Counted from the stretch's first letter, positions 43,660 through 54,471 are shown. The stretch is 64,000 nucleotides of DNA from Collibacillus ludicampi (GCF_023705585.1 NZ_BOQE01000001.1:588501-652500); one strand, 5' to 3'. Notes: generated from the sequence alone by a model not told the origin. Program-made: numbers and translations.

Positions 43660-44557
43660 GCTCCAATTCGTTCAACTGATCCATCATCCATGTGATATAG
43701 TCTTTCCCTTCCGGTTCCTGTTCCGTCACGGAAACGACGGGTACACCGCTTGCTTTGGCGATTTGTACAAAGCGATCGACATCGCGGTTCTTCGTTTTCT
43801 CATTGTAAATAAAAAGACGTACCCGTTTCGTTTGCAGATCGTTCTCAATCTGTTGCACATCGGCCGGGGACGAATCCACCCCATTGAAAACGGCTGTTTC
43901 GAAACGCGTATTTTTCGGTTGCAAATTCAGTTCTTTCGCCATGTAGTCAAAAACAGGTTCCGATACGTGAATCGGCAACGGTGTCGCTTGACGCAACGAT
44001 TGAATCTTTTTCTCTATGGGCTCTAATTTTTTCTTGTATGCATCCGCATTTTTGCGGTATTCTTCGCGGTGCTGCGGATCCAATGTACCGAATCGTTCTG
44101 CCAGCGCGTCAGCCAACTTGGGCATCGTTGACGGATCGTACCAGATGTGTACATTATCCCCTTCTTTGTGACCTGTTACATCAGTGCCTACCGCCATTTG
44201 CATACGGTCATCTCTTTTTGAAGCGTCCATCAGTTTCGTGACCCAATTGTCGTACCCCAATCCGTTATAAATCACGACGGAAGCCCGGCTGATCAATTTT
44301 GCATCCTCCGCTGTCGGTTCAAACGCTTCCGGATCGGCGACTCCGTTATTTAAGATCGACGTGACCTGCACGTACTCCCCGCCAACCGCTTGTGCCACTT
44401 CCCCATAAAAATTTTCAGCAGCTACAACCTGAATTTTACCATCTGGCGCAGCAGGCGATGGTGTTGACTTCGATATCGCACACCCGACTCCAACAGTACA
44501 TGCGAAGGAAAGAAGCACAAACGCCGCAGCGGCCTGTTTCAACTCTTTACGCAACAA
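43640..44557 (-). CDS. znuA: Zinc/manganese ABC transporter substrate-binding lipoprotein
   Basis: Cluster A-I binding protein of 305 residues with a lipoprotein signal (lipobox VGVGC, lipid-modified C26). Conserved metal ligands are His in DNVHIWYDPST, His in LPIHVSEPVFDYMAKEL, and the late carboxylate. The first ligand His, normally in DPHxYEPT, is replaced here: the sequence reads ADPEAFEPTAED. No His-rich loop follows. It may bind metal with Glu in place of His, or through fewer ligands. TTG start behind AAGGGGTG. Two Zur-like boxes lie upstream, favouring zinc over manganese. Confidence 0.87.
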   Translation of the reverse strand: MLRKELKQAAAAFVLLSFACTVGVGCAISKSTPSPAAPDGKIQVVAAENFYGEVAQAVGGEYVQVTSILNNGVADPEAFEPTAEDAKLISRASVVIYNGLGYDNWVTKLMDASKRDDRMQMAVGTDVTGHKEGDNVHIWYDPSTMPKLADALAERFGTLDPQHREEYRKNADAYKKKLEPIEKKIQSLRQATPLPIHVSEPVFDYMAKELNLQPKNTRFETAVFNGVDSSPADVQQIENDLQTKRVRLFIYNEKTKNRDVDRFVQIAKASGVPVVSVTEQEPEGKDYITWMMDQLNELERAIRGQ

Positions 44558-44592
44558 GATAACACCCCTTCAACCATCACCCTACCATGTAT

Positions 44593-44622
44593 ATCATAAT
44601 GATTCCGATTTATATCGAACAA
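44593..44622 (-). promoter_or_regulatory. Sigma-A promoter of the zinc ABC operon
   Basis: TTGTTC (44617-44622) and TATGAT (44593-44598) on the minus strand, spacer 18 bases, flanked by two Zur-like boxes. Confidence 0.65.
44594..44608. promoter_or_regulatory. Zur-like operator 1 overlapping the znuA -10
   Basis: TCATAATGATTCCGA matches 13 of 15 positions of the Bacillus Zur consensus TCGTAATNATTACGA. It covers the -10 box of the promoter below, so zinc-loaded Zur would block transcription. Confidence 0.7.
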
Positions 44623-44628
44623 CGTATA

Positions 44629-44643
44629 TAGTAATCGTTACGA
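44629..44643. promoter_or_regulatory. Zur-like operator 2
   Basis: TAGTAATCGTTACGA matches 13 of 15 positions of the Zur consensus. It lies 35 bases upstream of operator 1, just beyond the -35 box. Confidence 0.7.
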
Positions 44644-44810
44644 TTTATGCAGTCAATCCGATCCATACGTAACACAAAGGCTCTACTTCCCATTCTAACC
44701 GTATTTCTTCTTCCTACTCTTTCTAAATAAGAATCCATATGATTTTCGAAAAAGAAATAGGCTTACATCAGATGCAAAGATGTAAGCCGATTTCCATTAT
44801 TTATATTCCC

Positions 44811-46169
44811 TTACGCGATCTTTTTCTCATCCAGCAGGGAATGGTTTTTCATTTTGTTTTTGAAGTTCATATAGAGATAGAACGGAATACCTGCGAGCAT
44901 CATCAGACAACCGTACATCACCGTTTCCGCTCCTGAACCGTATATCGTCCATGCGGCATATATGAATCCCAAGAGCGGTACGAAAGAACTCTTGATAAAG
45001 CTCCACAGGTTCAATTTTTTCACTCCCTGTATATGCAACAACACATCGGAAGCTGCCGTCATCGCGTATACAGGAAGATAAGAAAGTGTAGCCAGCAAAG
45101 TAACAAAATTAAATGCGGCATTCAAGCTCTTCGTATAGTTCATCAAGAGCATGACATTGACCAATATAGAACCGATGATCAGTGACATATAAGGCGTCTT
45201 AAATTTCGGGTGCACTTTTGCGAAAATCTCGGGGAATATCGCATCCTCCCCAGCAGCATAAGCCAACCTTGCCGTGGATAAGAGCCAGCCGATCGTGGTG
45301 CCCAGAATACTGATGATGGCACCGACCGTAATGACTGTGGCCATTCCGCTGCCGAAGTAACCGGAAAGAATATCGGCGATCGGTGCTTTGCTGTTTGCCA
45401 ACTTGTCTTGCGGCATGGCGCCCATTGCGAAAAAGTTGATCGCGAAATACATGAATGTTGAAATCAGAATTCCCAGGATCGTGCTTCGTTTCACGTTCTT
45501 TTCGGGATTCTTGATCTCTCCCGCGGCGATCGACGCGCTTTCAAGCCCCAAAAAGGCCCACAAAGTGGATGCCGCAGCCGCGGAAATCGTTTCGGTTCCT
45601 TTCCCTGCAGGGAATAACGGAGTGATATTCGCGACATTGAAATGTACTGCTGCCGCGATGACAAAAAACAATAAGAGAACGATTTCAAACGCAGTGATCG
45701 CGGTCTGTACCTTTCCGGCCACCCGGACTCCCAGGATATTGATGATGGTAAAAATCCATAAGACCGCACTTGTGAATACAAATCCTGCCAGATGATTCTC
45801 GCTGATCACCGGAAACAGGCTGCCGACATAACTGGCGACAGCGATCACGACGGCTGCATTTCCGATCCACGACCCGTTCCAGTAAAGCCATGCGTTCATG
45901 AAGCCGACAAAATCTCCGAATGCCACTTTCGAATATTCATAAGGCCCACCCGTCTTCGGGATCTTCGACCCCAAGTTCGCGAAAGACAAGGCCAGAAAAA
46001 TCGAGCCCAAACCTGTCAGGATCCATGCGATCATGCTTGCGCCTGGGCCCGATTTTTGCGCGAGCGTCGCCGGAAGCATAAAGATACCGGAACCCATGAT
46101 ATTACCGGCGACAAGTGCTGTTGCTATGAACAGTCCGATGTCTTTTTTTAATTGTGTTCTCTGTTCCAT
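44811..46169 (-). CDS. Amino-acid permease, APC superfamily (AdiC/arginine-antiporter-like)
   Basis: Membrane protein of 452 residues with about 12 helices. The N-terminal motif ALVAGNIMGSGIFMLPATLA is the APC substrate-binding GSGIF loop, followed by AFANLG-like and GGPYEYSKVAFGDFVGFMNAW. The layout is that of basic amino-acid/polyamine antiporters (AdiC, PotE, CadB). Exact substrate unknown; no decarboxylase is adjacent. The ATG follows GGGAGGGACAAC. It has a leader of nearly 200 bases with an attenuator-like T-run. Confidence 0.9.
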   Translation of the reverse strand: MEQRTQLKKDIGLFIATALVAGNIMGSGIFMLPATLAQKSGPGASMIAWILTGLGSIFLALSFANLGSKIPKTGGPYEYSKVAFGDFVGFMNAWLYWNGSWIGNAAVVIAVASYVGSLFPVISENHLAGFVFTSAVLWIFTIINILGVRVAGKVQTAITAFEIVLLLFFVIAAAVHFNVANITPLFPAGKGTETISAAAASTLWAFLGLESASIAAGEIKNPEKNVKRSTILGILISTFMYFAINFFAMGAMPQDKLANSKAPIADILSGYFGSGMATVITVGAIISILGTTIGWLLSTARLAYAAGEDAIFPEIFAKVHPKFKTPYMSLIIGSILVNVMLLMNYTKSLNAAFNFVTLLATLSYLPVYAMTAASDVLLHIQGVKKLNLWSFIKSSFVPLLGFIYAAWTIYGSGAETVMYGCLMMLAGIPFYLYMNFKNKMKNHSLLDEKKIA

Positions 46170-46392
46170 GTTGTCCCTCCCGCCGATATGTTCTCTCCCG
46201 AAAGCGAACGCCTAAGATGAGCAAACAAAAAACCCCAGGCAGTCACTCAGGGTACTGGAACCAATATTTTAATACTTTACCAAAATAAAGCGTCAGAACA
46301 TACTTATACTCTGACTTAAATATCAATGAATGACATTGACAACTTATTATTAACTAAAATTATAAATGAGTCAATAGATCCATTTAAATTTT
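46170..46392 (-). promoter_or_regulatory. Promoter and long leader of the permease gene, possible attenuator
   Basis: On the minus strand a TTGACT -35 (near 46370) with AATAAT 17 bases downstream starts a leader of about 180 bases. It contains a GTCAGA/TCTGAC hairpin, a CTTTA/TAAAG hairpin, then a weak CCAGT..ACTG/CTGG structure followed by GGGGTTTTTT (46225-46260). This looks like a cis-acting attenuator, but it does not match any riboswitch class known to me by eye. Confidence 0.4.
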
Positions 46393-46433
46393 AAAGGTGT
46401 GCCGTCAGATCGATCACACACCGGCACACCTTT
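46393..46433. terminator. Bidirectional-looking terminator below pgi
   Basis: Twelve-base arms AAAGGTGTGCCG / CGGCACACCTTT with a 17-base loop, flanked by T-rich sequence on both sides. It lies 27 bases after the pgi stop. Confidence 0.85.
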
Positions 46434-46459
46434 ATATTCCGTTCTATTTTACCAAGCTC

Positions 46460-47812
46460 TTATTTATACAACCTCTTCTCCAGTTCCGCTTTTTGCGCCT
46501 CGAATCCCGGCTTCCCGAGAAGCGCGAACATGTTTTTCTTGTACGCTTCTACACCCGGCTGATCAAAAGGATTCACTCCCATGAGATAGCCGCTGATTCC
46601 GCACGCTTTTTCGAAGAAATAAACCAGGCTCCCAAAGCAATATTCATTGATCTTAGGCACGCGGACAACGAGGTTAGGTACTCCTCCGTCTGCATGAGCC
46701 AACAACGTTCCTTCAAAAGCTTTCTTGTTGACAAAGTCCATCGTCTTGCCCGCGAGAAAATTCAGGCCGTCGATGTTGTCTTTGTCCTCTTCGATGGTGA
46801 TATCTACTTTCGGTTCTTCCACATGGATGACCGTTTCAAAAATGTCAAGGCGTCCTTCCTGAATGTATTGGCCCATCGAGTGCAGATCGGTCGAAAAGTC
46901 AACGGATGCAGGAAAAATTCCCTTACCATCTTTTCCTTCGCTTTCTCCAAACAATTGTTTCCACCACTCGGAGAAGAAGTGGAGAGATGGCTCATAATTG
47001 ACGAGAAGCTCTGTCGTATATCCTTTCCGATACAATGCATTGCGGACCGCCGCATACTGGTACGCCGCGTTGTTGGCGATGTCCGGTTCCGCGTACAAAC
47101 GGGAAGCATCCAAAGCCCCTGCCATCATCTCTTCGATATTCGCCCCGCTGACAGCGATGGGAAGAAGACCTACAGCCGTCAATACGGAATATCTTCCCCC
47201 TACATCGTCAGGGATCACAAACGTTTCATAACCTTCCGCATCCGCCAGTTTTTTGAGAGCGCCTTTTTCCCGGTCTGTCGTCACATAGATCCGCCCGCGC
47301 GCACCTTCTTTGCCGAATTTCTTTTCTACAAAATCTTTGAAGATACGGAATGCAATCGCCGGTTCAGTCGTCGTCCCCGACTTAGAGATCACATTGACAG
47401 ATATGTCCATGTCCTCCAAGAGTTCCAAAAGGTGTGTGAGATACACGGGACTGATTTGATTTCCTGCAAAATAGATGGCAGGTGTCTTACGCTTCCCTTT
47501 AGGCAATAGATTGTAGAAAGAATGGGACAACATCTCGATAGCCGCACGCGCCCCGAGATAGGAACCGCCGATACCGATGACGACGAGCGCGTCGGAGTCT
47601 TCTTGAATCTTCTTTGCCGCCCGCTGAATACGCGCAAACTCGTCCCTGTCATAGTTGTCCGGAAGGTTGAGCCAACCGAGATACTCATTTCCGGAACCCG
47701 TTTGATTATGTAGCATCTCATGGGCCGTACGAACCGATGGTTGCAGATAAGCAATTTCATGTTCATTGAGAAAAGATAACGCATTCGAATAGTCAAAGCG
47801 AATCTTTTGCAT
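46460..47812 (-). CDS. pgi: Glucose-6-phosphate isomerase
   Basis: Interconverts glucose-6-phosphate and fructose-6-phosphate in the cytoplasm. The 450-residue product has the length of the Bacillus form. Recognisable are [19 protein letters not shown], the phosphate-binding [16 protein letters not shown], the [19 protein letters not shown] block with the catalytic Glu/Arg region and the late [14 protein letters not shown] with the catalytic Lys region. ATG with GGAGGGAG upstream. Single-gene unit. Confidence 0.97.
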   Translation of the reverse strand: MQKIRFDYSNALSFLNEHEIAYLQPSVRTAHEMLHNQTGSGNEYLGWLNLPDNYDRDEFARIQRAAKKIQEDSDALVVIGIGGSYLGARAAIEMLSHSFYNLLPKGKRKTPAIYFAGNQISPVYLTHLLELLEDMDISVNVISKSGTTTEPAIAFRIFKDFVEKKFGKEGARGRIYVTTDREKGALKKLADAEGYETFVIPDDVGGRYSVLTAVGLLPIAVSGANIEEMMAGALDASRLYAEPDIANNAAYQYAAVRNALYRKGYTTELLVNYEPSLHFFSEWWKQLFGESEGKDGKGIFPASVDFSTDLHSMGQYIQEGRLDIFETVIHVEEPKVDITIEEDKDNIDGLNFLAGKTMDFVNKKAFEGTLLAHADGGVPNLVVRVPKINEYCFGSLVYFFEKACGISGYLMGVNPFDQPGVEAYKKNMFALLGKPGFEAQKAELEKRLYK

Positions 47813-47879
47813 ATACGCTCTCCCTCCAAATCGATGGAAATCAAACTTTATTTTACCTCATTTTTATAGTCATGTTCGC

Positions 47880-48644
47880 TTATTTTCTCATGATCTGCGA
47901 ACCATTCTGCTTCAACCACAATTCACATTCTTTATAATTGGGACATCTCAATGCAACGAGGTTCCAAAATCGCTGCGAATGATTCATCTCATTCAAATGG
48001 CAGAGCTCATGAATGATAATATAGTCGATCACTTCAGGCGGGCACATCATTAACCGCCAATTAAAGTTAAGGTTCCCAAGTGTGGAACAACTCCCCCACC
48101 TCGTTTTCTGCCCCTTGATAAAGATTCTGTTAAATGTAAGCCCTTCACGCACCGCCAGTTCGTAGACGCGCTCGGTGATTACTCTTTTGGCCTCCATACG
48201 ATACCAATTCTCGATTGCCTCCCTGAGCACGACGGGCATCTCTTCGTTTGAGACCGAGAAAGGCACAAGAGCTTCCAATCTTTTTCCATGCAAGCGGATC
48301 AACGGCCGCGCAATCTCATCGTGCGAAACTTGGAGTAACACCTCTTCCCCCATGTACAAAAAGGGTTCTCCATTTTGGTACGTGTGTTGCCAATGTTGAG
48401 TCGACTCCTGTTTGAGTTGTTCTCTCTGGAAAAGGATCCATTTTTTCTTTTTTGATAGAATGTCTTCAATGGTTGAGAGAGAAACATGCGCAGGTCGCGT
48501 TACAACCAGGGAGCCGTCGGGACGGATCTCGATGCGTACATATTTGGCACGTTTGCTTTCTTTCACGAGATATGGGATCGTTTGTCCGTCGATTGTCCAG
48601 ACATGTTCGTGATGAGCTTGAGAATATTTGCTGAAATGTGACAC
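47880..48644 (-). CDS. YgjP/SprT-like zinc metallopeptidase (DUF45)
   Basis: A 254-residue predicted metalloprotease. The zinc site is HELCH in IIHELCHLNEMNHSQRFW, with the third ligand His in NHSQRFW, as in the YgjP/WLM-like M48 relatives. The WGSCSTLGNLNFNWRLMMCP block upstream is typical of this family. The function of the family is not established. GTG 48644 is 6 bases after GAGGTG; a GTG 9 bases upstream is in frame but overlaps that site. Confidence 0.87.
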   Translation of the reverse strand: MSHFSKYSQAHHEHVWTIDGQTIPYLVKESKRAKYVRIEIRPDGSLVVTRPAHVSLSTIEDILSKKKKWILFQREQLKQESTQHWQHTYQNGEPFLYMGEEVLLQVSHDEIARPLIRLHGKRLEALVPFSVSNEEMPVVLREAIENWYRMEAKRVITERVYELAVREGLTFNRIFIKGQKTRWGSCSTLGNLNFNWRLMMCPPEVIDYIIIHELCHLNEMNHSQRFWNLVALRCPNYKECELWLKQNGSQIMRK

Positions 48645-48714
48645 TCTCTTCACCTCAATGATGGCGGTGTGTCCATTGAATCACCACCGTGTCAATCTTT
48701 TATCAGGATAATAT

Positions 48715-48747
48715 AAAAAAGGGGTTCCCTTAACCAGGTTCCCCTTT
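48715..48747 (-). terminator. Terminator of the 92-residue ORF
   Basis: Minus-strand stem AAAGGGG / CCCCTTT, with a nested AACC/GGTT, followed by a T-run. It lies 50 bases beyond the stop. Confidence 0.75.
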
Positions 48748-48796
48748 ACAAATACGATTTTTTCTTGGAGTCATGTCTTCCTTTTTGGAAAACGCT

Positions 48797-49075
48797 TTAA
48801 CAACAAGCAGTTGAACGAAGAGTTGGAATGGGAGACAAGCAACGTTTACCGGAAGAAGTGAAAATGCGTTTGTATTCGATTTCACCTTCAACCTCGATGT
48901 TTTCACCGACAGCCTTCGTCATCGTGGAATCGGTGCATAAAATCGGGATGATTTTAATCGACTCGCCATTGATGATTATGGAATTCTCAACTTCCAGAAA
49001 TGTAATGCAATTAATGCTTCCATCTTCATGATCAAAATAAGGCCTTTTGCGTACGATCTTGCCTTTGATCTTCAT
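48797..49075 (-). CDS. Small hypothetical protein, beta-rich
   Basis: A 92-residue protein, not recognised. It is rich in beta-strand formers (KIKGKIVRKRPYF, SIIINGESIKIIPILC, ENIEVEGEIEYKRIF) and ends with two cysteines (STACC). It looks like a small OB- or SH3-like barrel. ATG preceded by GGGGGGAGA. A terminator is present downstream. Confidence 0.6.
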   Translation of the reverse strand: MKIKGKIVRKRPYFDHEDGSINCITFLEVENSIIINGESIKIIPILCTDSTMTKAVGENIEVEGEIEYKRIFTSSGKRCLSPIPTLRSTACC

Positions 49076-49273
49076 TCTGTCTCCCCCCCTTCGGAATCTA
49101 CAAGAGTTATAATATTCTTTTTATTCCTTTCTGTTTTAATGTACCTCAATTATTATAAATCAGTCAACTCAAAAACCATATTCTCTATATCTATAGCATC
49201 GAAAACTTGATTTCATCATAGAGTTCATACAAGGATTATATGATAGCAGAGTTCGTGAAAAAAGGAGTATTCA

Positions 49274-50623
49274 ATGAAGAACCTGACGTTTCTGCGCGGA
49301 ACGATTCTACTAACAACTTCCGATATCGTGAACCGAACGCTCGGGCTCTTTTTTCAATCGATGATGATTCGCCACGCAGGAGCGGAATCACTCGGTCTTC
49401 TCCAGATGAGCCTCCCCTTACTTTCCTTATTAGCGACATGTATTTCAGCAGGTTTTCCAACAGCCATTTCCAAATTGATCGCAGAAGCGCATGTGACAAT
49501 CGACCGTGCGAGAATCCAGCGGATTTTGCTGGTTTCTTTCTTCTCTTCCACCTTCTTTGCTATATGCACTGTATTCGCGGTATACGTCATGCGGGATTGG
49601 CTTCTGCCCATGTTCTTTCATGATCAGAGGGCGATCCGCCCATTTCTTGTCATGCTTCCTGTTCTTCTCTTAACCGGGTGGACCGCTATTCTGCGCGGTT
49701 ATTTTTACGGCTCGCAACTCTTTCGCCCGCCAGCCATCGCTTCTGTATTGGAACAGATTGCACGCATCCTATTCACCTTCTTTTGTTTTCATGTGGATAA
49801 GCCGAATCATGTGATCACCGGAGCGATTGAAGGAGCACTGAGCCTTGTCATCAGTGAATTAGCAGGCTGTATCTATCTAGCGTACAGTTTCAGCAAGTCT
49901 ATGTTATGGAAGACCAAGGGAAATAAGAGATTAATGACTTTTAGATGGCTGCAAACATTTATTCAGTTATCTGAGCTATCCCTCCCTATGACGGGCAATT
50001 CTGTTGCAAGCGTCCTCATGTATACTTTCGAGGCATCATTGATTCCGGACAGCCTGCAAAATGCGGGATGTATGCCCTCACAGGCAACGGCTTTGTTCGG
50101 TCTCTATACCGGCGTCGTCATTCCCGTCTTTTTCTTTGCGACCGTTTTTAGCGATTCGCTCGGAATGACGCTCATTGCGTCCGTAACAGAAATGCTTGCG
50201 AGCGGGCAGCATTTGTTGGTCAAACGCCATCTATGGCGGATCATTCGCATCGTGGCGGCATTTTCGCTTGCTTATTCGAGTTGCTTGATGCTGTTTGCAA
50301 CCCCGCTCACCCGTATTCTGTACGACACACCTGAAGCAGGAATCCTTTTGATGCACATCGCCCCTTTTTTGTTTTTTGTTTGTATGCAATGGCCTCTTGC
50401 CAGTGTACTTCAGGGATTGCAACGTTCAGGGCTCGTCTTGGTTCATTCGATCATCGGGGATTTCGTCCGCCTGATTCTGATCATACTCTGGGGATCGCGC
50501 CCATCACTCGGAATCTATGGAGTCCTTTGGGCATTCAACGTGGCAAACGTTTTGATCACTTGTTTACATGCAAGTGCCGTCCGCCGTTTGATCATGATCA
50601 GGTATGACTCGAAGAGAATGTGA
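49274..50623 (+). CDS. SpoVB-like polysaccharide/lipid flippase (MOP superfamily)
   Basis: Integral membrane protein of 449 residues with about 13-14 hydrophobic segments. The opening FLRGTILLTTSDIVNRTLGL and the following AGAESLGLLQMSLPLLSLLA and GFPTAISKLIAEA match SpoVB/MurJ-type transporters. These flip lipid-linked precursors; SpoVB in B. subtilis is needed for spore cortex formation. Several paralogues occur in Bacilli, so the exact role is uncertain. ATG with AAAGGAG 7 bases upstream. Module A repeat R5 follows about 85 bases after the stop. Confidence 0.88.
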   Translation: MKNLTFLRGTILLTTSDIVNRTLGLFFQSMMIRHAGAESLGLLQMSLPLLSLLATCISAGFPTAISKLIAEAHVTIDRARIQRILLVSFFSSTFFAICTVFAVYVMRDWLLPMFFHDQRAIRPFLVMLPVLLLTGWTAILRGYFYGSQLFRPPAIASVLEQIARILFTFFCFHVDKPNHVITGAIEGALSLVISELAGCIYLAYSFSKSMLWKTKGNKRLMTFRWLQTFIQLSELSLPMTGNSVASVLMYTFEASLIPDSLQNAGCMPSQATALFGLYTGVVIPVFFFATVFSDSLGMTLIASVTEMLASGQHLLVKRHLWRIIRIVAAFSLAYSSCLMLFATPLTRILYDTPEAGILLMHIAPFLFFVCMQWPLASVLQGLQRSGLVLVHSIIGDFVRLILIILWGSRPSLGIYGVLWAFNVANVLITCLHASAVRRLIMIRYDSKRM

Positions 50624-50706
50624 TATCTGTACAGGGATATTTTCGATGAGGATAAAAATTTCTTAGCAAGGAGGCAATTTCACTCATGCCGCTTAATTGG
50701 CATAAT

Positions 50707-50984
50707 CAGAGGATGAATACTTTCTTGAAAATCTGTAGTTTGGCGGGCGTATGCTTTGCGTTCGCGCTCCGTGAAGGTCGTCATTGCGGGCATATGCTTG
50801 GCGTTCATGCTCCGTGGAGGTCGTCTCGCTTGGAATAAGTTTAGTTGTTGCGAGACGACCTCCAAAGTCGCTGTTTCACGCCAAGCATATGCTCCTTTAA
50901 CATTCCAATGGAAGCGAGACGATCTCCAAAGTCGCTGTCTCACGCAAAGCATTACGCCCACCAAAAGACACTTTTCATCCTCTG
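50707..50984. repeat. Nested palindromic repeat R5 (module A inside module A)
   Basis: The outer arms begin CAGAGGATGAA (50707) and end TTCATCCTCTG (50984), with GGCGGGCGTATGCTTTGCG / CGCAAAGCATTACGCCC. A second complete module A (50787-50895) sits inside. In this inner copy the arm reads GCTTGGCG and its partner CGCCAAGC, where all other copies have GCTTTGCG / CGCAAAGC, so both arms changed together and pairing is kept. Confidence 0.92.
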
Positions 50985-51037
50985 AGGGCGCGGCTTGATG
51001 CATAGTTAGCTTTCTTGTATACTTCTGTGGTTGCCAC

Positions 51038-51192
51038 AAGAAACTGAGTAGCTTTTGGGTGGGTTGTATCGCTTTGCAGCGCAGAGGTGAGTTGAAGGTC
51101 GTTCCGCAAAGTCTGGTAAGAATCCGAGCGGAACGACCTTCATCGAACCCAAGCGCAAAGCGATACACCTACCCAAGCACTATTTCTCAAAG
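51038..51192. repeat. Palindromic repeat R6 (module B alone)
   Basis: A single module B, without an inner A. Arms are CTTTTGGGTGGGTTGTATCGC and its partner GCGATACACCTACCCAAG; the inner core is GAAGGTCGTTCCGC / GCGGAACGACCTTC with a 16-base loop. It shows that B is an independent unit and that A insertion is optional. It ends 30 bases before the mnmA stop. Confidence 0.92.
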
Positions 51193-51221
51193 TAGATCCA
51201 AGCCTAGCGACCGTTGTCTTC

Positions 51222-52749
<1,528 letters not shown>

Positions 52750-54411
52750 ATGCGCAGTGACATGATTAAAAAAGGGATTGATAAAGCACCTCACCGCAGC
52801 CTTTTAAAAGCAACAGGTTTGCGTGACGAAGATTTCGACAAACCGTTTATCGGAATTTGTAATTCATTTGTTGAAATTATACCCGGGCATATTCATCTTC
52901 AGGAATTTGGGAAATTAGTAAAAGAAGCCGTTCGAGAAGCGGGCATGATCCCGTTTGAATTTAATACCATTGGTGTCGACGACGGGATCGCAATGGGACA
53001 CATCGGCATGCGCTATTCCCTGCCCAGCCGCGAGCTGATCGCAGACTGCTTGGAAACAGTCGCACAAGCCCATTGGTTTGACGGCTTAATCTGCATCCCG
53101 AACTGTGACAAAATCACTCCCGGTATGATGATGGGCGCCATGCGCGTGAACATCCCAACCGTCTTCATTTCCGGTGGACCGATGGCCGCGGGAAAAACGA
53201 GCAAAGGAGAAGTCGTCGACCTCGTTTCCGTGTTTGAAGGCGTTGGCGCTTATCAAGCGGGCAAAATCTCTTTAGAGGAACTGAAAGATATTGAAGATCA
53301 CGGTTGCCCCTCCTGCGGATCCTGTTCGGGGATGTTCACAGCGAACTCTATGAATTGTCTCAGCGAAGCGCTCGGGATCGCATTGCCCGGCAACGGTTCG
53401 ATTCTGGCAACTTCTGAGGAAAGAAAAGAACTGATTAAAAAAGCGGTACAAGCATTGAAACATCTGATTGAGATCGATCTCAAACCCCGTGATATCGTTA
53501 CGATGGAAGCGCTGGACAATGCGTTCGCGCTCGATATGGCGATGGGCGGATCGACGAACACCGTTTTGCACACGCTCGCAATCGCTCGTGAAGCAGGGAT
53601 TGAATACCCCATGTCCCGTATCGATGAAATCTCGCGTCGCGTTCCCTATCTCTGTAAGGTAAGCCCTGCTTCCAAATGGCATATGGAAGATGTGCATCGC
53701 GCCGGCGGGATCAGCGCGATCCTTAAGGAACTGAGTCGCAAGGAAGGTGTCTTGAATCTCGACTGCATGACGGTTACGGGAAAAACGCTTGGAGAGAATA
53801 TTGCCGATGCGGAGATTAAGGATCCGAAAGTGATCAGAACGATTGAAAATCCTTATACTCATGAAGGCGGTCTGCGCGTTCTCACCGGAAATCTCGCTCC
53901 CGACGGCGCCGTTATCAAGAGCGGTGCAACGGAAGTCAAACGCTTCGAAGGTCCATGTATCATCTTTGACTCTCAAGATGAAGCGTATGATGGAATCATG
54001 AGCGGGAAAGTGAAACCCGGCCATGTCGTGGTCATCCGCTACGAAGGACCGAAAGGTGGTCCCGGAATGCCGGAAATGTTGGCTCCCACTTCGGCGATCA
54101 CTGGAATGGGACTTGGAGCAGAAGTCGCTTTGATAACCGATGGCCGTTTTTCAGGTGCCACCCGCGGGATCAGCGTCGGTCATATCTCACCGGAGGCGGC
54201 AGCTGGCGGTCCCATCGGTTTGCTGCAGGACGGTGATATTGTCGTAATCGACGTGGAAGAACGCCTCCTGGAGGTTCAATTGGATGATGAAGAATTGGAA
54301 CGCCGTAAAGCCAACTGGAAACAACCAGAACTGAAAGTAAAAACAGGCTGGCTTTCCCGTTACGCAAAATTAGTCACTTCTGCGAATACAGGGGCTGTCC
54401 TGAAAGTTTAA
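52750..54411 (+). CDS. ilvD: Dihydroxy-acid dehydratase
   Basis: Converts dihydroxy acids to the 2-keto acids of isoleucine and valine synthesis. The 553-residue product carries the Fe-S cysteines in [15 protein letters not shown] and [18 protein letters not shown] and the C-terminal [14 protein letters not shown] with AAAAAGGAG upstream. It is transcribed alone, away from other ilv genes, and ends in a strong terminator. Confidence 0.98.
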   Translation: MRSDMIKKGIDKAPHRSLLKATGLRDEDFDKPFIGICNSFVEIIPGHIHLQEFGKLVKEAVREAGMIPFEFNTIGVDDGIAMGHIGMRYSLPSRELIADCLETVAQAHWFDGLICIPNCDKITPGMMMGAMRVNIPTVFISGGPMAAGKTSKGEVVDLVSVFEGVGAYQAGKISLEELKDIEDHGCPSCGSCSGMFTANSMNCLSEALGIALPGNGSILATSEERKELIKKAVQALKHLIEIDLKPRDIVTMEALDNAFALDMAMGGSTNTVLHTLAIAREAGIEYPMSRIDEISRRVPYLCKVSPASKWHMEDVHRAGGISAILKELSRKEGVLNLDCMTVTGKTLGENIADAEIKDPKVIRTIENPYTHEGGLRVLTGNLAPDGAVIKSGATEVKRFEGPCIIFDSQDEAYDGIMSGKVKPGHVVVIRYEGPKGGPGMPEMLAPTSAITGMGLGAEVALITDGRFSGATRGISVGHISPEAAAGGPIGLLQDGDIVVIDVEERLLEVQLDDEELERRKANWKQPELKVKTGWLSRYAKLVTSANTGAVLKV

Positions 54412-54433
54412 AAATCTCTTTGGAACCTTGTAT

Positions 54434-54471
54434 AGGATAGACTGAACGAAAGGAACAGTCTATCCTTTTTT
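54434..54471 (+). terminator. Rho-independent terminator of ilvD
   Basis: Stem AGGATAGACTG / CAGTCTATCCT with an 11-base loop followed by TTTTT. Confidence 0.95.
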
